The notes under the pieces are model-generated. The model was not told the origin of the DNA, made no database searches, and saw nothing but the letters and a program-made list of their open reading frames with translations. Source: Gracilaria vermiculophylla (lineage: Eukaryota > Rhodophyta > Florideophyceae > Gracilariales > Gracilariaceae). From it: a DNA stretch of 44,840 nucleotides. Every line of letters begins with the position of its first letter. Position 1 is the first letter of the stretch. The position numbers were made by a program, and so were the translations under genes. Below are positions 11,379 through 21,017 of the stretch, one piece after another. The stretch is taken from positions 2,204,754 to 2,249,593 of the forward strand of contig JAHNZQ020000181.1 of NCBI GenBank assembly GCA_019155205.2. The letters run 5' to 3'.

Positions 11379-12500
11379 AAATCGTTATTCGATGTCGACC
11401 GTGACGGCGTGCTTGTACGTCGCGCTCCCCTGGATGGAGCTCTCCAAAAGGTGGTCCCGACAAAATTACGGACAAGGGTGATGTGTCTCTCGCACTATAT
11501 TCGCCTCGCCGGGCACCCCGGTGGATCGCGGGTGTATTTCACCATGCGGAGGGAGTTTTATTGACCGAACAGGGCTAATGACACCTTCCAAACGGTGGTG
11601 GATTGCCATTCCTTTGCCGCCGCTAGGGAGAATATACGGAAACACCGGACGCCGCTCACTCTGTTCCCACATTCAGGAGCTTTGGAGTTTGTGGCCATGG
11701 ACATCTTGGGCCCTCTCCCGAAGACGGAGTGGGGGCACAGATTTTTTCTTGTGATCACGTATAGTTTCTCGAAGATCACGTGTGCTATCCCCCTGCGGAT
11801 CACCCCCGCAGCAAAGATCGCCGATGCCTTTCTGGAGCATTTGGTTTACCCCTACGGGATACCATTTTACCTCCTCACGGAAAATGGTTTCCAGTTCGCG
11901 GCAAAGCTCTTCGGCGCCGACTCCAGGATGCTGGGGATGAAACAGTTGTTCAGAAGTGAATATCACCCCCAGATCAACGGACAAGCGGAGACGTTCAACA
12001 AGACCATCGCGTCGAGGCTGAAGCACTAAGTCGCCGTCCACCAGAGGGATTGGAACGCATATGTGGGCCCCCTCACGTATGCATACAACCCGCAGGTGCA
12101 CCGCTTCACGGGGACCGCTATTTTCAATCTGGTGCTCTCGCGCATTCTGCCAAGTGACGTCATTGCGGCACGCTCCACGGCGCACCCGGTGGATGGGCCA
12201 CAGGCGCCAACAGCAGCGCAAGCCAAATGTTCCATCCTAAAGCGGTATAAGAACGCACTCTAACAAGCAAAGGAGAGACTCAAGGCATCGCAGATGAGAT
12301 AGAAACAGAACTACGACCGGAAGATGAAGGAATGCCCTCACCTGAAGGAAGGCGACAAGGTTTTCCTCGACAAACCTGGGGAACCATCTGACGTACCGCC
12401 AAAAGTCACGCAGAAGTTAGCGCCGACCATCTCAGTGCCTTAACCCGTCCTGGCCACCTATAGGGACACTGTCGCCATTGAGGTAAACGGGCTCAGGGAC
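11379..12500 (+). pseudogene. Integrase region of gypsy copy B
   Basis: DDE integrase for insertion of the cDNA. The N-terminal zinc-binding part has both His (SHYIRLAGH) but reads CHSFA where CxxC is expected, so one Cys is lost. A TGA replaces the Trp codon of the FYW-P motif near 11564. In the core, Asp 1 is in MDILGPLP (codon 11700-11702). Asp 2 is replaced by Glu in LLTENGFQF (GAA at 11880-11882). Glu 3 is in INGQAETFN (GAG 11988-11990). The spacing of 35 residues between the second and third positions is the normal D-35-E. Further stops lie near 12027, 12260, 12300 and 12440. Confidence 0.9.
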
Positions 12501-12518
12501 ATCCTCTCCCGTGATAGG

Positions 12519-12884
12519 GTGACAAAAGTTCCGACGCACAGCCCCTCAGGAATGCCGGCCACCCCACCTCAGGGACAACGCGCGGAACGTCCTTACCAAA
12601 CCACCTCAGGAGTGACAACGCGGCTGGATAACGGAAACCACATCACCGCTCTCGGTGACACATTGCTTGAGGCCTCACACGCCATCACGACCCCTGAAGG
12701 TGACATCCTCTTCGCGGTGGACCATAACGTCTCCCACCGACAAACCCCTGCAGAAATACTGTACCGCGTCCACTGGTATGGGTACAACTCAATGGAAGAC
12801 ACCGAAAAAGCTCCGGAACACATCCCGCAGAACTTCCTCAGGCAATACCACGCCGATCTGGTTCGGAAACGTCTCTCCACATAG
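12519..12884 (+). pseudogene. Chromodomain at the C-terminus of gypsy copy B integrase
   Basis: The last 40 or so codons read like a chromodomain: ILYRVHWYGYNSMEDT, then PEHIPQNFLRQYH. In chromoviruses this module reads histone marks and steers integration. The aromatic residues and the W-x-G-Y/W-E-P framework are recognisable, although the W of the usual W-E-P is replaced (EKAPEH). The frame starts at an internal Met and ends at TAG near 12882. It is continuous in sense with the integrase upstream, from which it is separated by stops. Confidence 0.8.
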
Positions 12885-13111
12885 GCGCTTCCATGGAGGA
12901 AAGGGGGAGGGGGCCCACAACCGGAGTTGTTTTTCGTCTGCGCAGATTATCCCTTACCTGGAGTTCTCTTGTTCGTTTCCAGACTGCCGTTGCTTGCTTC
13001 TCGCATGTTCCCGTGGCGGCACCTCCTGTTGCTGAGCACGCGGGCACGGCAGAGTCATGTTGGAACTACCGCTTATGGAGCTCATGCTCCATACGAAGGA
13101 TCTTTTATTTG

Positions 13112-15651
13112 CTAGGGTTCTATATCCAACAGATCACCAAATCGCATCGCATAATCCGCTTCGAGGCGCGCTTTTGCCGTGCGCGCTTGGCAATCGAAGA
13201 ATTTTGACAGACTTTCCTTGATGACCGCCATCGAGGCTCGGTCTGCCCGGGCCTTGTCAAGCTCTAAGACCCAAGCACGCGCCTTGCGAAGAGCCTCTAA
13301 TGGAGAAGCCGGAGCAGGACGTCCCGTCACCAGGCAGGCCTGCACCAATTCCTGGAAGGCAGCCTCCAGAGCCCCAGAAGAGACTCCTCCCGACGGTGCA
13401 CCAGATGCGGCCACCCCCGTTGATGGCGCAACATCCGCCACGGAAGAAGCCGCGGACAGCGGACCAGCTGGGACAGGTACTCCCCAACGGGAGTCCACAG
13501 GCTCTGCAGTGGAGGCTGGCGAAGCCAAGCACGGAGTCGATTACACCGGAGGTGACGGCGGTACGGGACCTGGAAAGCTCCGCAGGCGAGGCTGAAGAAC
13601 AGGCGCAGGGACGCTCCGCAATCAGGGTTGCACCGCCGGGGTCGAAGGTTCCGGGACGGGAGCAATCTCGTCCTCTTCCATAGGAGACACGGCGGCTACC
13701 CCTGCGGGAGAATTGGCATTGCGGCGGGCCGCGGCGTTATCACCTCAGGAGGCGCGCCCATATCCTGGGACGGAGCCGGGAACCGACGGGGCGCATCATG
13801 CGCCAGGCTCTGCATCAAGGGGTCATAGTCGGGTACCCGAAGCCGTGGCTCCTGAGAAACCCGAGAAGGTGCTAGATGGAGAAAGACAGGGTATTCTCGC
13901 CCGTAATCGTCTCCATTCGGACTCCTCCCAATAGGGTGGAACTTATCTTCGCCGTAAACGTACCAAAGGAAGCCCTGCGTGTCATTCCACGCCACCTGCA
14001 GGGTGTAATCCAACAGCGTCTCCGCCTCGGACTCACTCCATACGGTTCCTTTAATAAGGTTCTGGATGCCAAATGAGCGCAGGAGCCGGATAATGGACGC
14101 CGACAAGGGGAGCAAATGTCCGGCGGTCGGCTGATACGATGAGTCCTAGGAGAGGCGGCCGTTGCGGCACCGAGTATAGGAAGTGATGCCTTCGTCCACT
14201 GCTTGCAGATACGCCATCAGGGTGCCAACCGCGAGCTCCGTTGAGGCGATTAACATGACAAACCGGCTAGGGAGTCATGGGGATCTGGAACCTCGGAGTT
14301 GTGAAACGCGAAGGTCATGGGTGTCACTACGCAGAGGTGCGGGGATACCCAGTGGTCCCTTCAGGAGTCGTTCACCTTGGTGTAGTACTTCGGACGTTGT
14401 CCGGAAGGCATGTCATGGAATTCAGTGTTATGCCAACCACAGAAGTACCCGAAGGCAGTGCGTACTCGAGTCTCGTCCGCAAGCTGCGTCCCCCAACGAT
14501 TCCGATTGAGCAAGTAGAGGAGATGGTATGGGGGATCGAAGGGCAACACTGCGAGGGCAGAGCGTCCATCGGCAATGATTTTGGGTCCCCACGCTCGTTG
14601 GTGTGAGCTCTCCTTGTGAAGGAGTACCTAGAGTCGCGCCTGAATCTCGAGTTCTTCGGCGCACCTCAAGTAGAGAGTATCGCAGTGTCCCACTGTGGTT
14701 GGAGCGCTGTCAGCGTGCATCGGAGTTTGGAGCCAGTGAGCGCGATAGGCATCCACCCGGTTCCGCTTCTGGTCGTTCCACGCAACCTCCGGTACGGCGC
14801 GGAATCGCATCGCCTGAAGGTATGGGGCGAAGTGGTGAATGTAATCCTCCACGGGGCACGGGAGGCTTACGCGCCTGTCGTGGAACGGGACGGAGACCGG
14901 CGTGGCGCAATGGTCGAAATACTCCCCTGGACGGAATGGTGCACCGGTTGAAGTGTGGTACACCTCAGGATTCGAAGGAAATGTAGGCGCCGGTGTCGTA
15001 GAAGACATGCCGAAGGTGTAGGAAGCCGGATAGATGGCGACTGAACGCGTGGTAGCGTCTGAGGAGAGAGTTTTGGCACCCTTTGGGGAACGACCCGTGG
15101 TTATATGCACCACCGGGGAGGGAGCCACGTCAAGTCGCCATCGTGGAATTCTAGGAGAAGCCGGGCGACCGGAATCAGGCGTGGTATGGAGCACCATAGC
15201 GAGGCGTGCGTTCATATCCAGTGGAGGATGACGGGGACGCAGACGAGAGGACTATGAGACTTGCACCTTCACGGAGATTGAATGAACGGACGCGATAAAG
15301 CGGGTGTTTCCCAAAGAAGAATCCTCGAAGGAATCGGAATGGCAAGTGCCTCAAGGAAGTCAGTGGCCACTCTGGACTCATCCACGCTCCGATCACGGAA
15401 ATTGTACGCCTGCACCACGCACGACACGCTGGAATGCGCTGAAGCTCACGCCACTGACTGGCGCGGCAGCACCAATAGGTTCCGCGAAGAAGACGGAGAC
15501 GCAGCCGGGTTAAGAAGGACCAGGGCCCGCAAACACCGTAAATGATAAAACAAGAGCCCGCGGTGGTACGCCGCGCAGGAGTATGGAAGTACGAAGGAAC
15601 GCCTGAAGGAGAGAATGTGTCAATCGCCGGAGGCCGCGCTTGTATCAACAC
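13112..15651 (-). pseudogene. Putative antisense gene inside gypsy copy B
   Basis: Between the chromodomain and the 3' LTR the most protein-like frames run opposite to the element. Pieces from 5' to 3' on the minus strand: 15175-15651, 14628-15215, 14361-14549, about 13696-14273 (with a TAG at 14146-14148) and 13112-13528. Together they could be one broken protein of some 800 residues. The 14628-15215 and 13696-14115 pieces are rich in Trp, Tyr and His. The 13112-13528 piece has a Pro/Ala/Ser-rich start and an Ala/Arg/Glu-rich, probably helical end. I recognise no domain. Some plant gypsy elements carry antisense genes at this place. Overlapping sense frames exist, so the call is tentative. 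Confidence 0.4.
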
Positions 15652-15714
15652 CGATAGGAGCCTCTCCAGGGATCAAGGAATCGGATGATGCACCTCGAGG
15701 ACGTGGTGCAATGT

Positions 15715-15725
15715 AGGAAAGGGGG
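15715..15725 (+). other. Polypurine tract of gypsy copy B
   Basis: AGGAAAGGGGG, two bases before the 3' LTR start. This is the expected site of plus-strand DNA priming. Confidence 0.7.
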
Positions 15726-15727
15726 TA

Positions 15728-16282
15728 TGTAGTACAGTGGCTCCTAAGGGAAAAATGGTGGTGTGGCCTTCTGGTATAATATTTTTAAGGAGGGCTCGTA
15801 TTTTATTAACTGAGCCACGTGGTGCATAATTCTGCCCGCGTGCGCTACAGTATCCTTGAGGAACGGTAGAATTATTATTTATTTCAGTTAATTTACACAG
15901 GTAATTACTGCAGTAGTGAGACCTACCGAGGCGGGCTCCCGGCTCGATACTTAATCTGCCGGTGGAGCTCCACCTCTGGGGAAGCAAAGACAAGCACCCT
16001 TGAGTCTTCATCTACTTTCCCGGTTGGAGACTCTTGTCGATCATCCTCTGGTTTCTAAGCCGCCGATCCCCAGGTCGCATCATTGCAGTGCCTGTAGGAG
16101 TATTGTCCTCCCAGTGAATCTCCCCCTCCGCTTGGTGTTTGCGGATCCCCTTTAAGAATTCCCTCGGCTCGCGACAGTGGATACCGGAGACCACCTTTAG
16201 GAACACGCACCTTTCGAGTCAACAAAAACTCCAAACGGACATTGTGCTCAACTACCTCGATAGTAGGGCTGACAATACCACA
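15728..16282 (+). repeat. 3' LTR of gypsy copy B
   Basis: 555 bp, starts TGTAGTACAGTGG and ends GACAATACCACA. It aligns end to end with the 5' LTR with many scattered substitutions. It is followed by CATGG, the near-match of the 5' flank AATGG. Confidence 0.92.
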
Positions 16283-16579
16283 CATGGAGGGCGTTGTACT
16301 ACATCAAAGTCTTTATTTCTGAAGACAAAAGTTCAATATTTACTGTCAAGATGATTATAACTTTTATTTTCATGTTTGACAGAAACAACGTTGGGAACTT
16401 TCGACCGGGCATTCCGATAAAGACTCAGCACTAATCTGGCTGGTGATTTAAAAAAACATCATACAATATTTAGATTTATTGAGAATTTATAAATTTCTAA
16501 AAATACCAGTGACTGCGCTTTAGCATATTTTCACTCGGAAACTGGTTTTTGAAAAGGTCTTTTTTTAGCCATAAAACTC

Positions 16580-17030
16580 CACAGTAAACACTCCATTTGC
16601 ACTGAGGAAAATGTATATAAACTTCCAAAAGGGTCTGTTCCGGAGTGGTCGAGGCCCCTTTCAGATTTGACCCTAATCAAAAACGTTTAAGAATGGCCGG
16701 CCTGTATGATTTGTGCGCATAGAAGGCAATACCAGACAGTTATGGAATTCAAAAACTGTATCAAAATTTGGTGGAAAACTACCTCAGTTTTAGATTTATA
16801 ATGTTACATGAATGGGATGCCAAAACAATGCATCATTAATATGGAGCAAAAAAATGCAAAATAAACTACTAAATGTCTTACGGTAGAAGTAAGCTTGTGA
16901 AGAACATAACGAATATTTTAAAAGCCTTTATTCGAAATTACTTTTTCTGAAACCCATTTTTGTAGGCATACAGTAAGCGTTTTGCGGTTTTTTGACACTT
17001 CACGGAATATCATATGTTTTTGAAACAGAC
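16580..17030 (+). pseudogene. Tc1-like transposon relic (transposase C-terminus and one end)
   Basis: Plus-strand frame at about 16639-16795 reads as a decayed copy of the transposase C-terminus found at 43840-44301. It keeps the ICAHRRQYQTV block (YAHGRQFQTV there) and the FKNCIK block, with one in-frame TAA. The catalytic Glu position (PIES in the better copy) reads LIKN, so it is Lys. Downstream, 16950-17030 is the reverse complement of the terminal sequence of that element, including GTTTCAAAAACATATGA at 17010-17026. Only this 3' half is recognisable. Sequence from 16283 to 16580 shows nothing certain. Confidence 0.75.
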
Positions 17031-17204
17031 TTTATGACCCGTACCATCTGTTTTCCATCCGCCATTAGCGTGTTTTTACTCACTGACTAGAGTTGAGTGG
17101 AGAGGGATCGACATTGGCGTTATTCAGAGAACGTTACTTTCGGTTTCTGGCTGTATATGATCTTTATTTGCCATCCAATCAGATAAATAAAACTATCGTA
17201 CTGT

Positions 17205-17464
17205 TATGAATACGACCGCTTATTTATCAAGCTCTTGTAATCACCACTTGGCGTCCCCTCATTTATAAGTTCTTGTAATCTTTAGTTGCGTCCTCTTACG
17301 CTTGGCTCGTCTACTCATTTCGTAGCCTATATATATACTCCTATGTGACTTCATAAATGCAGTGAGACCTCAGAGATCTCGACCACCTGTGTACTACGTT
17401 CTACACCCTTGCTTTATACTGTTCGACAAGCTCGACCCTCTCATTTGTTCTGGTACCATTCTTA
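17205..17464 (+). repeat. 5' LTR of copia A
   Basis: 260 bp, TATGAATACGACCGC ... GGTACCATTCTTA. The ends were set by where the two LTR copies stop matching and by the ACTGT duplication. They are therefore TA...TA rather than the usual TG...CA. Confidence 0.85.
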
Positions 17465-17480
17465 GTTATGGGCCCAGCGC
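17465..17480 (+). other. Half-tRNA(iMet) primer-binding site of copia A
   Basis: GTTATGGGCCCAGCGC directly after the LTR. Its reverse complement contains GCTGGGCCCATAAC, the anticodon stem-loop of eukaryotic initiator tRNA-Met. This is the internal priming mode known for Drosophila copia and related hemiviruses, where a cleaved tRNA half primes synthesis. The gag start codon (17468-17470) lies inside the site. Confidence 0.8.
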
Positions 17481-18130
17481 TCCAATCCAACCTGTCCTCT
17501 CGCCCCAAATTCTTCTGGGATGTCAAGTCACCTCCCTGGACTGACGGAAAGGGTGATCAGGAGGAATATCGCAACGCTGTTAAATTGCGGCAAATGTTCC
17601 ACAATAAGCTGCCAGATTCGAACAGTAATAAGATCCCGCTAGCGCTACAAGCTATTTGTCTCAAGTCACAATTGGATGGCCGCGCAAAAGACCTCTGCTC
17701 AGGAATTTCCAATGATCAACTAATCGGAGAAGACGGTGTTAATCTCATCGTAGGAAATATATATCAAAGAGATGCCCTGACCGTGGTTAGTGAAGCTTAT
17801 CGCACCTTCAATCAATTATGGAGTACTCGCCGCAGTTCGAGCGAGACAATGAAGAATTTCGAGTCTCGATTTTCGGCTCAGGTAGCCAAGTTTAATTCTA
17901 TCGCTTCAACTACTAAGCTACCAGAATGTATTACAGCGCTCATGTTACTGTCTAACTCGGTAATTGACGACTCTTAACGCGTTTCAGTGATGGCTGCTGC
18001 TGCACCATCGAATCAGAACTTGACTTCTGACTCTACAAATGATGAGTTTTTAAGCGCTATTACATATCAATCGGTCTCATCCGTGATAAAACAATGCGAC
18101 AAGTCCTCGCATCCACATGCTCAAACTGAG
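17468..18130 (+). pseudogene. gag of copia A
   Basis: Capsid-type gag. Start ATG 17468 overlaps the primer-binding site. 169 codons run to a TAA at 17975-17977. The same frame then continues to the assembly gap at 18131, so the TAA probably arose from CAA (Gln) by one C-to-T change. The protein is helical and typical of copia gag, with a FNQLWSTRRSSSETMKNF-like block near residues 118-135. No zinc knuckle is visible before the gap. If the stop is an assembly or sequencing error, gag would be intact. Confidence 0.75.
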
Positions 18131-18230
18131 NNNNNNNNNNNNNNNNNNNNNNNNNNNNNNNNNNNNNNNNNNNNNNNNNNNNNNNNNNNNNNNNNNNNNN
18201 NNNNNNNNNNNNNNNNNNNNNNNNNNNNNN
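18131..18230. other. Assembly gap (100 N)
   Basis: Exactly 100 Ns, the usual placeholder for a gap of unknown size. In a copia element the missing part should hold the end of gag, the protease and the integrase zinc finger and core, normally well over 1 kb. Confidence 0.98.
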
Positions 18231-20747
18231 AAACACAATATTATCTGCAGTATCTTTATTCGGCTAAAGGAAGCGGCTGATGCCGACTTCGATCCCAATC
18301 TAGCAGCATACAAGTCTATTTCAATCTCCAACGATCTTTATGGTAATGAAACTATGTCTGCCTTCGAGCTAGCCAAAGGCTTCTTAAAACCTATTGCCGC
18401 TAAACCTACCGACAATGTAATTCCTGACGATGTTCGCAATGCTCGAGACCAGTTTCAGGCACGTCGCAAACGTGCTCTAATTCTACGTTCGAAAGCAGTT
18501 ACCGAAGTCCCTCTCTCGCTTGGAGATCTTGTTGAAGTATACAAAAAGCGAGATCATGAAAAGAGAGGCAAATGGTCGTCGCCCAAACCAATTACCTCTG
18601 TTAACCATGAAGCACGTTCCGTGACTGTTCCCGGCAAAAACGGGCGAACCATTAACGTTGCTTTTGAAGACACTCGCACACCTGTGCGACAAGACAGCTT
18701 CGCACATATGGTACAAGACAGTATGGATTTAATGACTGAAATCATACATGAACAATCAGAGAGCACCTTTGATTCACCCGACAGTGGAGCTGCCAACTTA
18801 GATCGCTATCAAAAAACAGTGGACCTTACCAATAACGGCTCATCACGCTCTTCTGAAACAGATACTGCTGATGCTGACTTTTCTGTCAACTCTTCAGACG
18901 TTGTGCCAAACGTCGAAGACCGAGTGTCTGTATTCTGGCCACTTGAAGATCAGTCTTTTACTGGTACTGTTCACTCTGAGGTTAATGATGGTCGTCTAAA
19001 TATATATTATGACGACGGAGATAAAGAATGCCTGGACATGATACAGGAGCAGTGGAAGTTTCACAACGCAGTCTCGGCAAGTTCGAGTGTAATCTCCCCA
19101 AGACTACACCTTACTAGCACCGAGAGCGAAGTACTCCTGTTGATGTTTGACTACTTTGGTAACAAGCCTTTTCTGAGGCACCATGCACAAGGATTTGAAC
19201 AATATCCGTTGATAAACGCTTATAAACAGGAAGAAGAGTCATTTTTAAAGACTGTATTTCCAGTACCACATGACAAGATTCCTACTGGCTCCATCATTAT
19301 CAGTAGCCACACGCTATACAAAGTGAAACAAAATGACGACGGCTCCCTCAAGCTTAAAGCCCGCATTGCCCCTCAGGGAAATGAGGATGACTTTAAAAAC
19401 GATTTAAGCAAGGACTGTGCAACATGCCCGCCGACGGGACTTCGAATCCTCGAATCGATTGCATCGTTGTACAAATGGAAATTACACAAAGCTGATGTCA
19501 AAGCAGCTTTCCTTCAGATAGGACAAGCCCAAAGAGATATGTACGTTCGACCTCCCAAGAAAAGCTCAATGAAGTCCACAAATCTATGGCTACTGTTGAC
19601 GGCTGCATATGGCCTGGTCAATGCGAACGCAAAATGGCAAAATCAGTCTGACAACGTAATGCTGGACCTCGGCCTCCAGCATTCTTCGCACATACCACAA
19701 CTATTCTTTCAGAGAGAAGGCGGAAGGCTAGTTCTTATTGTTGCCAAGATTGTAGATGACCTAAAAGTTGCCGGTGAAGATAACCGGGCTGAGCTGTTCC
19801 TAGAAGAATTTGACAAAACGTTCAAGTTTGGAAATGTCCACCACGGACCTGGAAAACTAAAGTTCTTCGGTATTAGTACTATACAGAATACTGATCACAC
19901 GATCGAGACGGATGCAGATGACAAGATGGAGGCTGTTGTTGAGAATCCCTTCTCTCGAATGCGTCGAAAGCAGTTTGACCAGCCACTCACCGAGATTGAG
20001 AAATCAGTATTTGCATCCACAAACAGTTCGCTTGGATGGATAGGAACAGCAGCATCTCCGTTTTGCTCGTTTTATGCAAGCTATCTCCAACAAAAGGTGC
20101 CAGAGCTCAAAGGTTGCCACCTTATCGAACAGATCAACATTGTGCGAAAGTTGAAAAAGATCGGGACGACTATTTCATATCCAAGGCCAGCAGATAAAGA
20201 AGATTATGAACTCAGCGTTCTGGTTTTTGCTGATGCATCACATGTTGATGAATGTGGACAACTTGGGGTTCTGACTGGACTTTTGATTGGTGACATGAAG
20301 AAGAACTCTATCTATCACATTGTATCGTGGATGTCTCACAAGGCCAAGCGTCCTGTGAAAAGTGTACCAGCAGCGGGAATATTTGCAGCTGCCGAAGGCA
20401 TAGATGAAGCAAAGACTATCCCCAAGGCCTACTCCGAGCTTCTTGATGTGGAAATCAAGATTCGAGTGCTTGTTGATTCCAAAGATTTATTTACATCGCT
20501 GTCGACACAGAAGAACTCTATTGATAAGTATATTCGTGGTGATGTCGGATTCATTCGCTTTGAGTTTCAAACCGGTGCCGTCGATGAAATGTCATGGATC
20601 CCTGGAAGAATTAATTTAGCGGATCCTATGACGAAGAAAGACAGTAGCATAACTGATGCGCTGCAGCTGACTCTCTATACAGGACGACTGTGTATCGACT
20701 TTGAGGAGCTAGCTGAGACAAAGAGCTCTCAAAAAAACTTTGGCTGA
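18231..20747 (+). CDS. pol of copia A: integrase C-term, Tudor-like module, RT, RNase H (partial)
   Basis: Open frame of about 838 codons after the gap, with no stops until TGA at 20745-20747. In order: the integrase C-terminal region (18236 to about 18700), an acidic Ser/Asp-rich linker, and a Tudor/agenet-like stretch (about 18905-19065; DRVSVFWPLEDQSFTGTV and YYDDGDKE). Then comes the RT, with palm motif KADVKAAFLQ near 19490 and an IVDD box at 19749-19760 where most copia elements have YVDD. RNase H follows (VFADASH near 20225, VDSKDLF, then ADPMTKKDS near 20620). The start is lost in the gap. This is the least damaged pol in the window. The lineage within copia is uncertain; GalEa-like is possible. 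Confidence 0.88.
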   Translation, partial: KHNIICSIFIRLKEAADADFDPNLAAYKSISISNDLYGNETMSAFELAKGFLKPIAAKPTDNVIPDDVRNARDQFQARRKRALILRSKAVTEVPLSLGDLVEVYKKRDHEKRGKWSSPKPITSVNHEARSVTVPGKNGRTINVAFEDTRTPVRQDSFAHMVQDSMDLMTEIIHEQSESTFDSPDSGAANLDRYQKTVDLTNNGSSRSSETDTADADFSVNSSDVVPNVEDRVSVFWPLEDQSFTGTVHSEVNDGRLNIYYDDGDKECLDMIQEQWKFHNAVSASSSVISPRLHLTSTESEVLLLMFDYFGNKPFLRHHAQGFEQYPLINAYKQEEESFLKTVFPVPHDKIPTGSIIISSHTLYKVKQNDDGSLKLKARIAPQGNEDDFKNDLSKDCATCPPTGLRILESIASLYKWKLHKADVKAAFLQIGQAQRDMYVRPPKKSSMKSTNLWLLLTAAYGLVNANAKWQNQSDNVMLDLGLQHSSHIPQLFFQREGGRLVLIVAKIVDDLKVAGEDNRAELFLEEFDKTFKFGNVHHGPGKLKFFGISTIQNTDHTIETDADDKMEAVVENPFSRMRRKQFDQPLTEIEKSVFASTNSSLGWIGTAASPFCSFYASYLQQKVPELKGCHLIEQINIVRKLKKIGTTISYPRPADKEDYELSVLVFADASHVDECGQLGVLTGLLIGDMKKNSIYHIVSWMSHKAKRPVKSVPAAGIFAAAEGIDEAKTIPKAYSELLDVEIKIRVLVDSKDLFTSLSTQKNSIDKYIRGDVGFIRFEFQTGAVDEMSWIPGRINLADPMTKKDSSITDALQLTLYTGRLCIDFEELAETKSSQKNFG

Positions 20748-20758
20748 AAGGGGAGGAA
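20747..20758 (+). other. Polypurine tract of copia A
   Basis: Purine run AAAGGGGAGGAA immediately before the 3' LTR, overlapping the pol stop codon. Confidence 0.75.
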
Positions 20759-21017
20759 TATGAATCGACCGCATATTTATCAAGCTCTTGTAATCACCAC
20801 TTGGCGTCCCCTCATTTATAAGTTCTTGTAATCTTTAGTTGCGTCCTCTTACGCTTGGCTCGTCTACTCATTTCGTAGCCTACATATATACTCCTATGTG
20901 ACTTCGTAAATGCGGTGAGACCTCAGAGATCTCGACCACCTGTGTACTACGTTCTACACCCTTGCTGTATACTGTTCGACAAGCTTGACCCTCTCATTTG
21001 TTCTGGTACCATTCTTA
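20759..21017 (+). repeat. 3' LTR of copia A
   Basis: 259 bp, nearly identical to 17205-17464. About eight differences were seen by eye (for example TACAT/TATAT and GCTG/GCTT). It is followed by ACTGT, the target duplication. Confidence 0.88.

Larger units (their letters stand above)
5759..16282 (+). mobile_element. Ty3/gypsy chromodomain-type retrotransposon copy B, full length
   Basis: Complete LTR-to-LTR element of 10.5 kb: 5' LTR, primer site, gag, protease, RT, RNase H, integrase, chromodomain, about 2.8 kb of extra sequence, polypurine tract and 3' LTR. Order RT-RNase H-integrase identifies Ty3/gypsy, and the C-terminal chromodomain points to the chromovirus branch. Flanking 5-mers are AATGG (5754-5758) and CATGG (16283-16287), a target duplication with one mismatch. 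The LTRs differ at roughly one position in ten by eye, so the insertion is not recent. Many stops, frameshifts and lost catalytic residues show it is dead. Confidence 0.92.
17205..21017 (+). mobile_element. Ty1/copia retrotransposon A, LTR to LTR
   Basis: Young-looking copia element: LTRs of 260 and 259 bp differing at only a handful of positions, perfect 5-bp target duplication ACTGT (17200-17204 and 21018-21022), half-tRNA primer site, gag, and a long pol frame with RT and RNase H at the C-terminus in copia order. Protease and most of the integrase core are hidden by a run of 100 Ns (18131-18230), so the true length is unknown. One nonsense codon in gag is the only clear damage seen. Confidence 0.92.

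Noticed and set aside
11673..12221. Minus-strand frame of 182 codons in gypsy copy B
   Set aside because: Antisense shadow of the integrase, whose motifs are clear on the plus strand.
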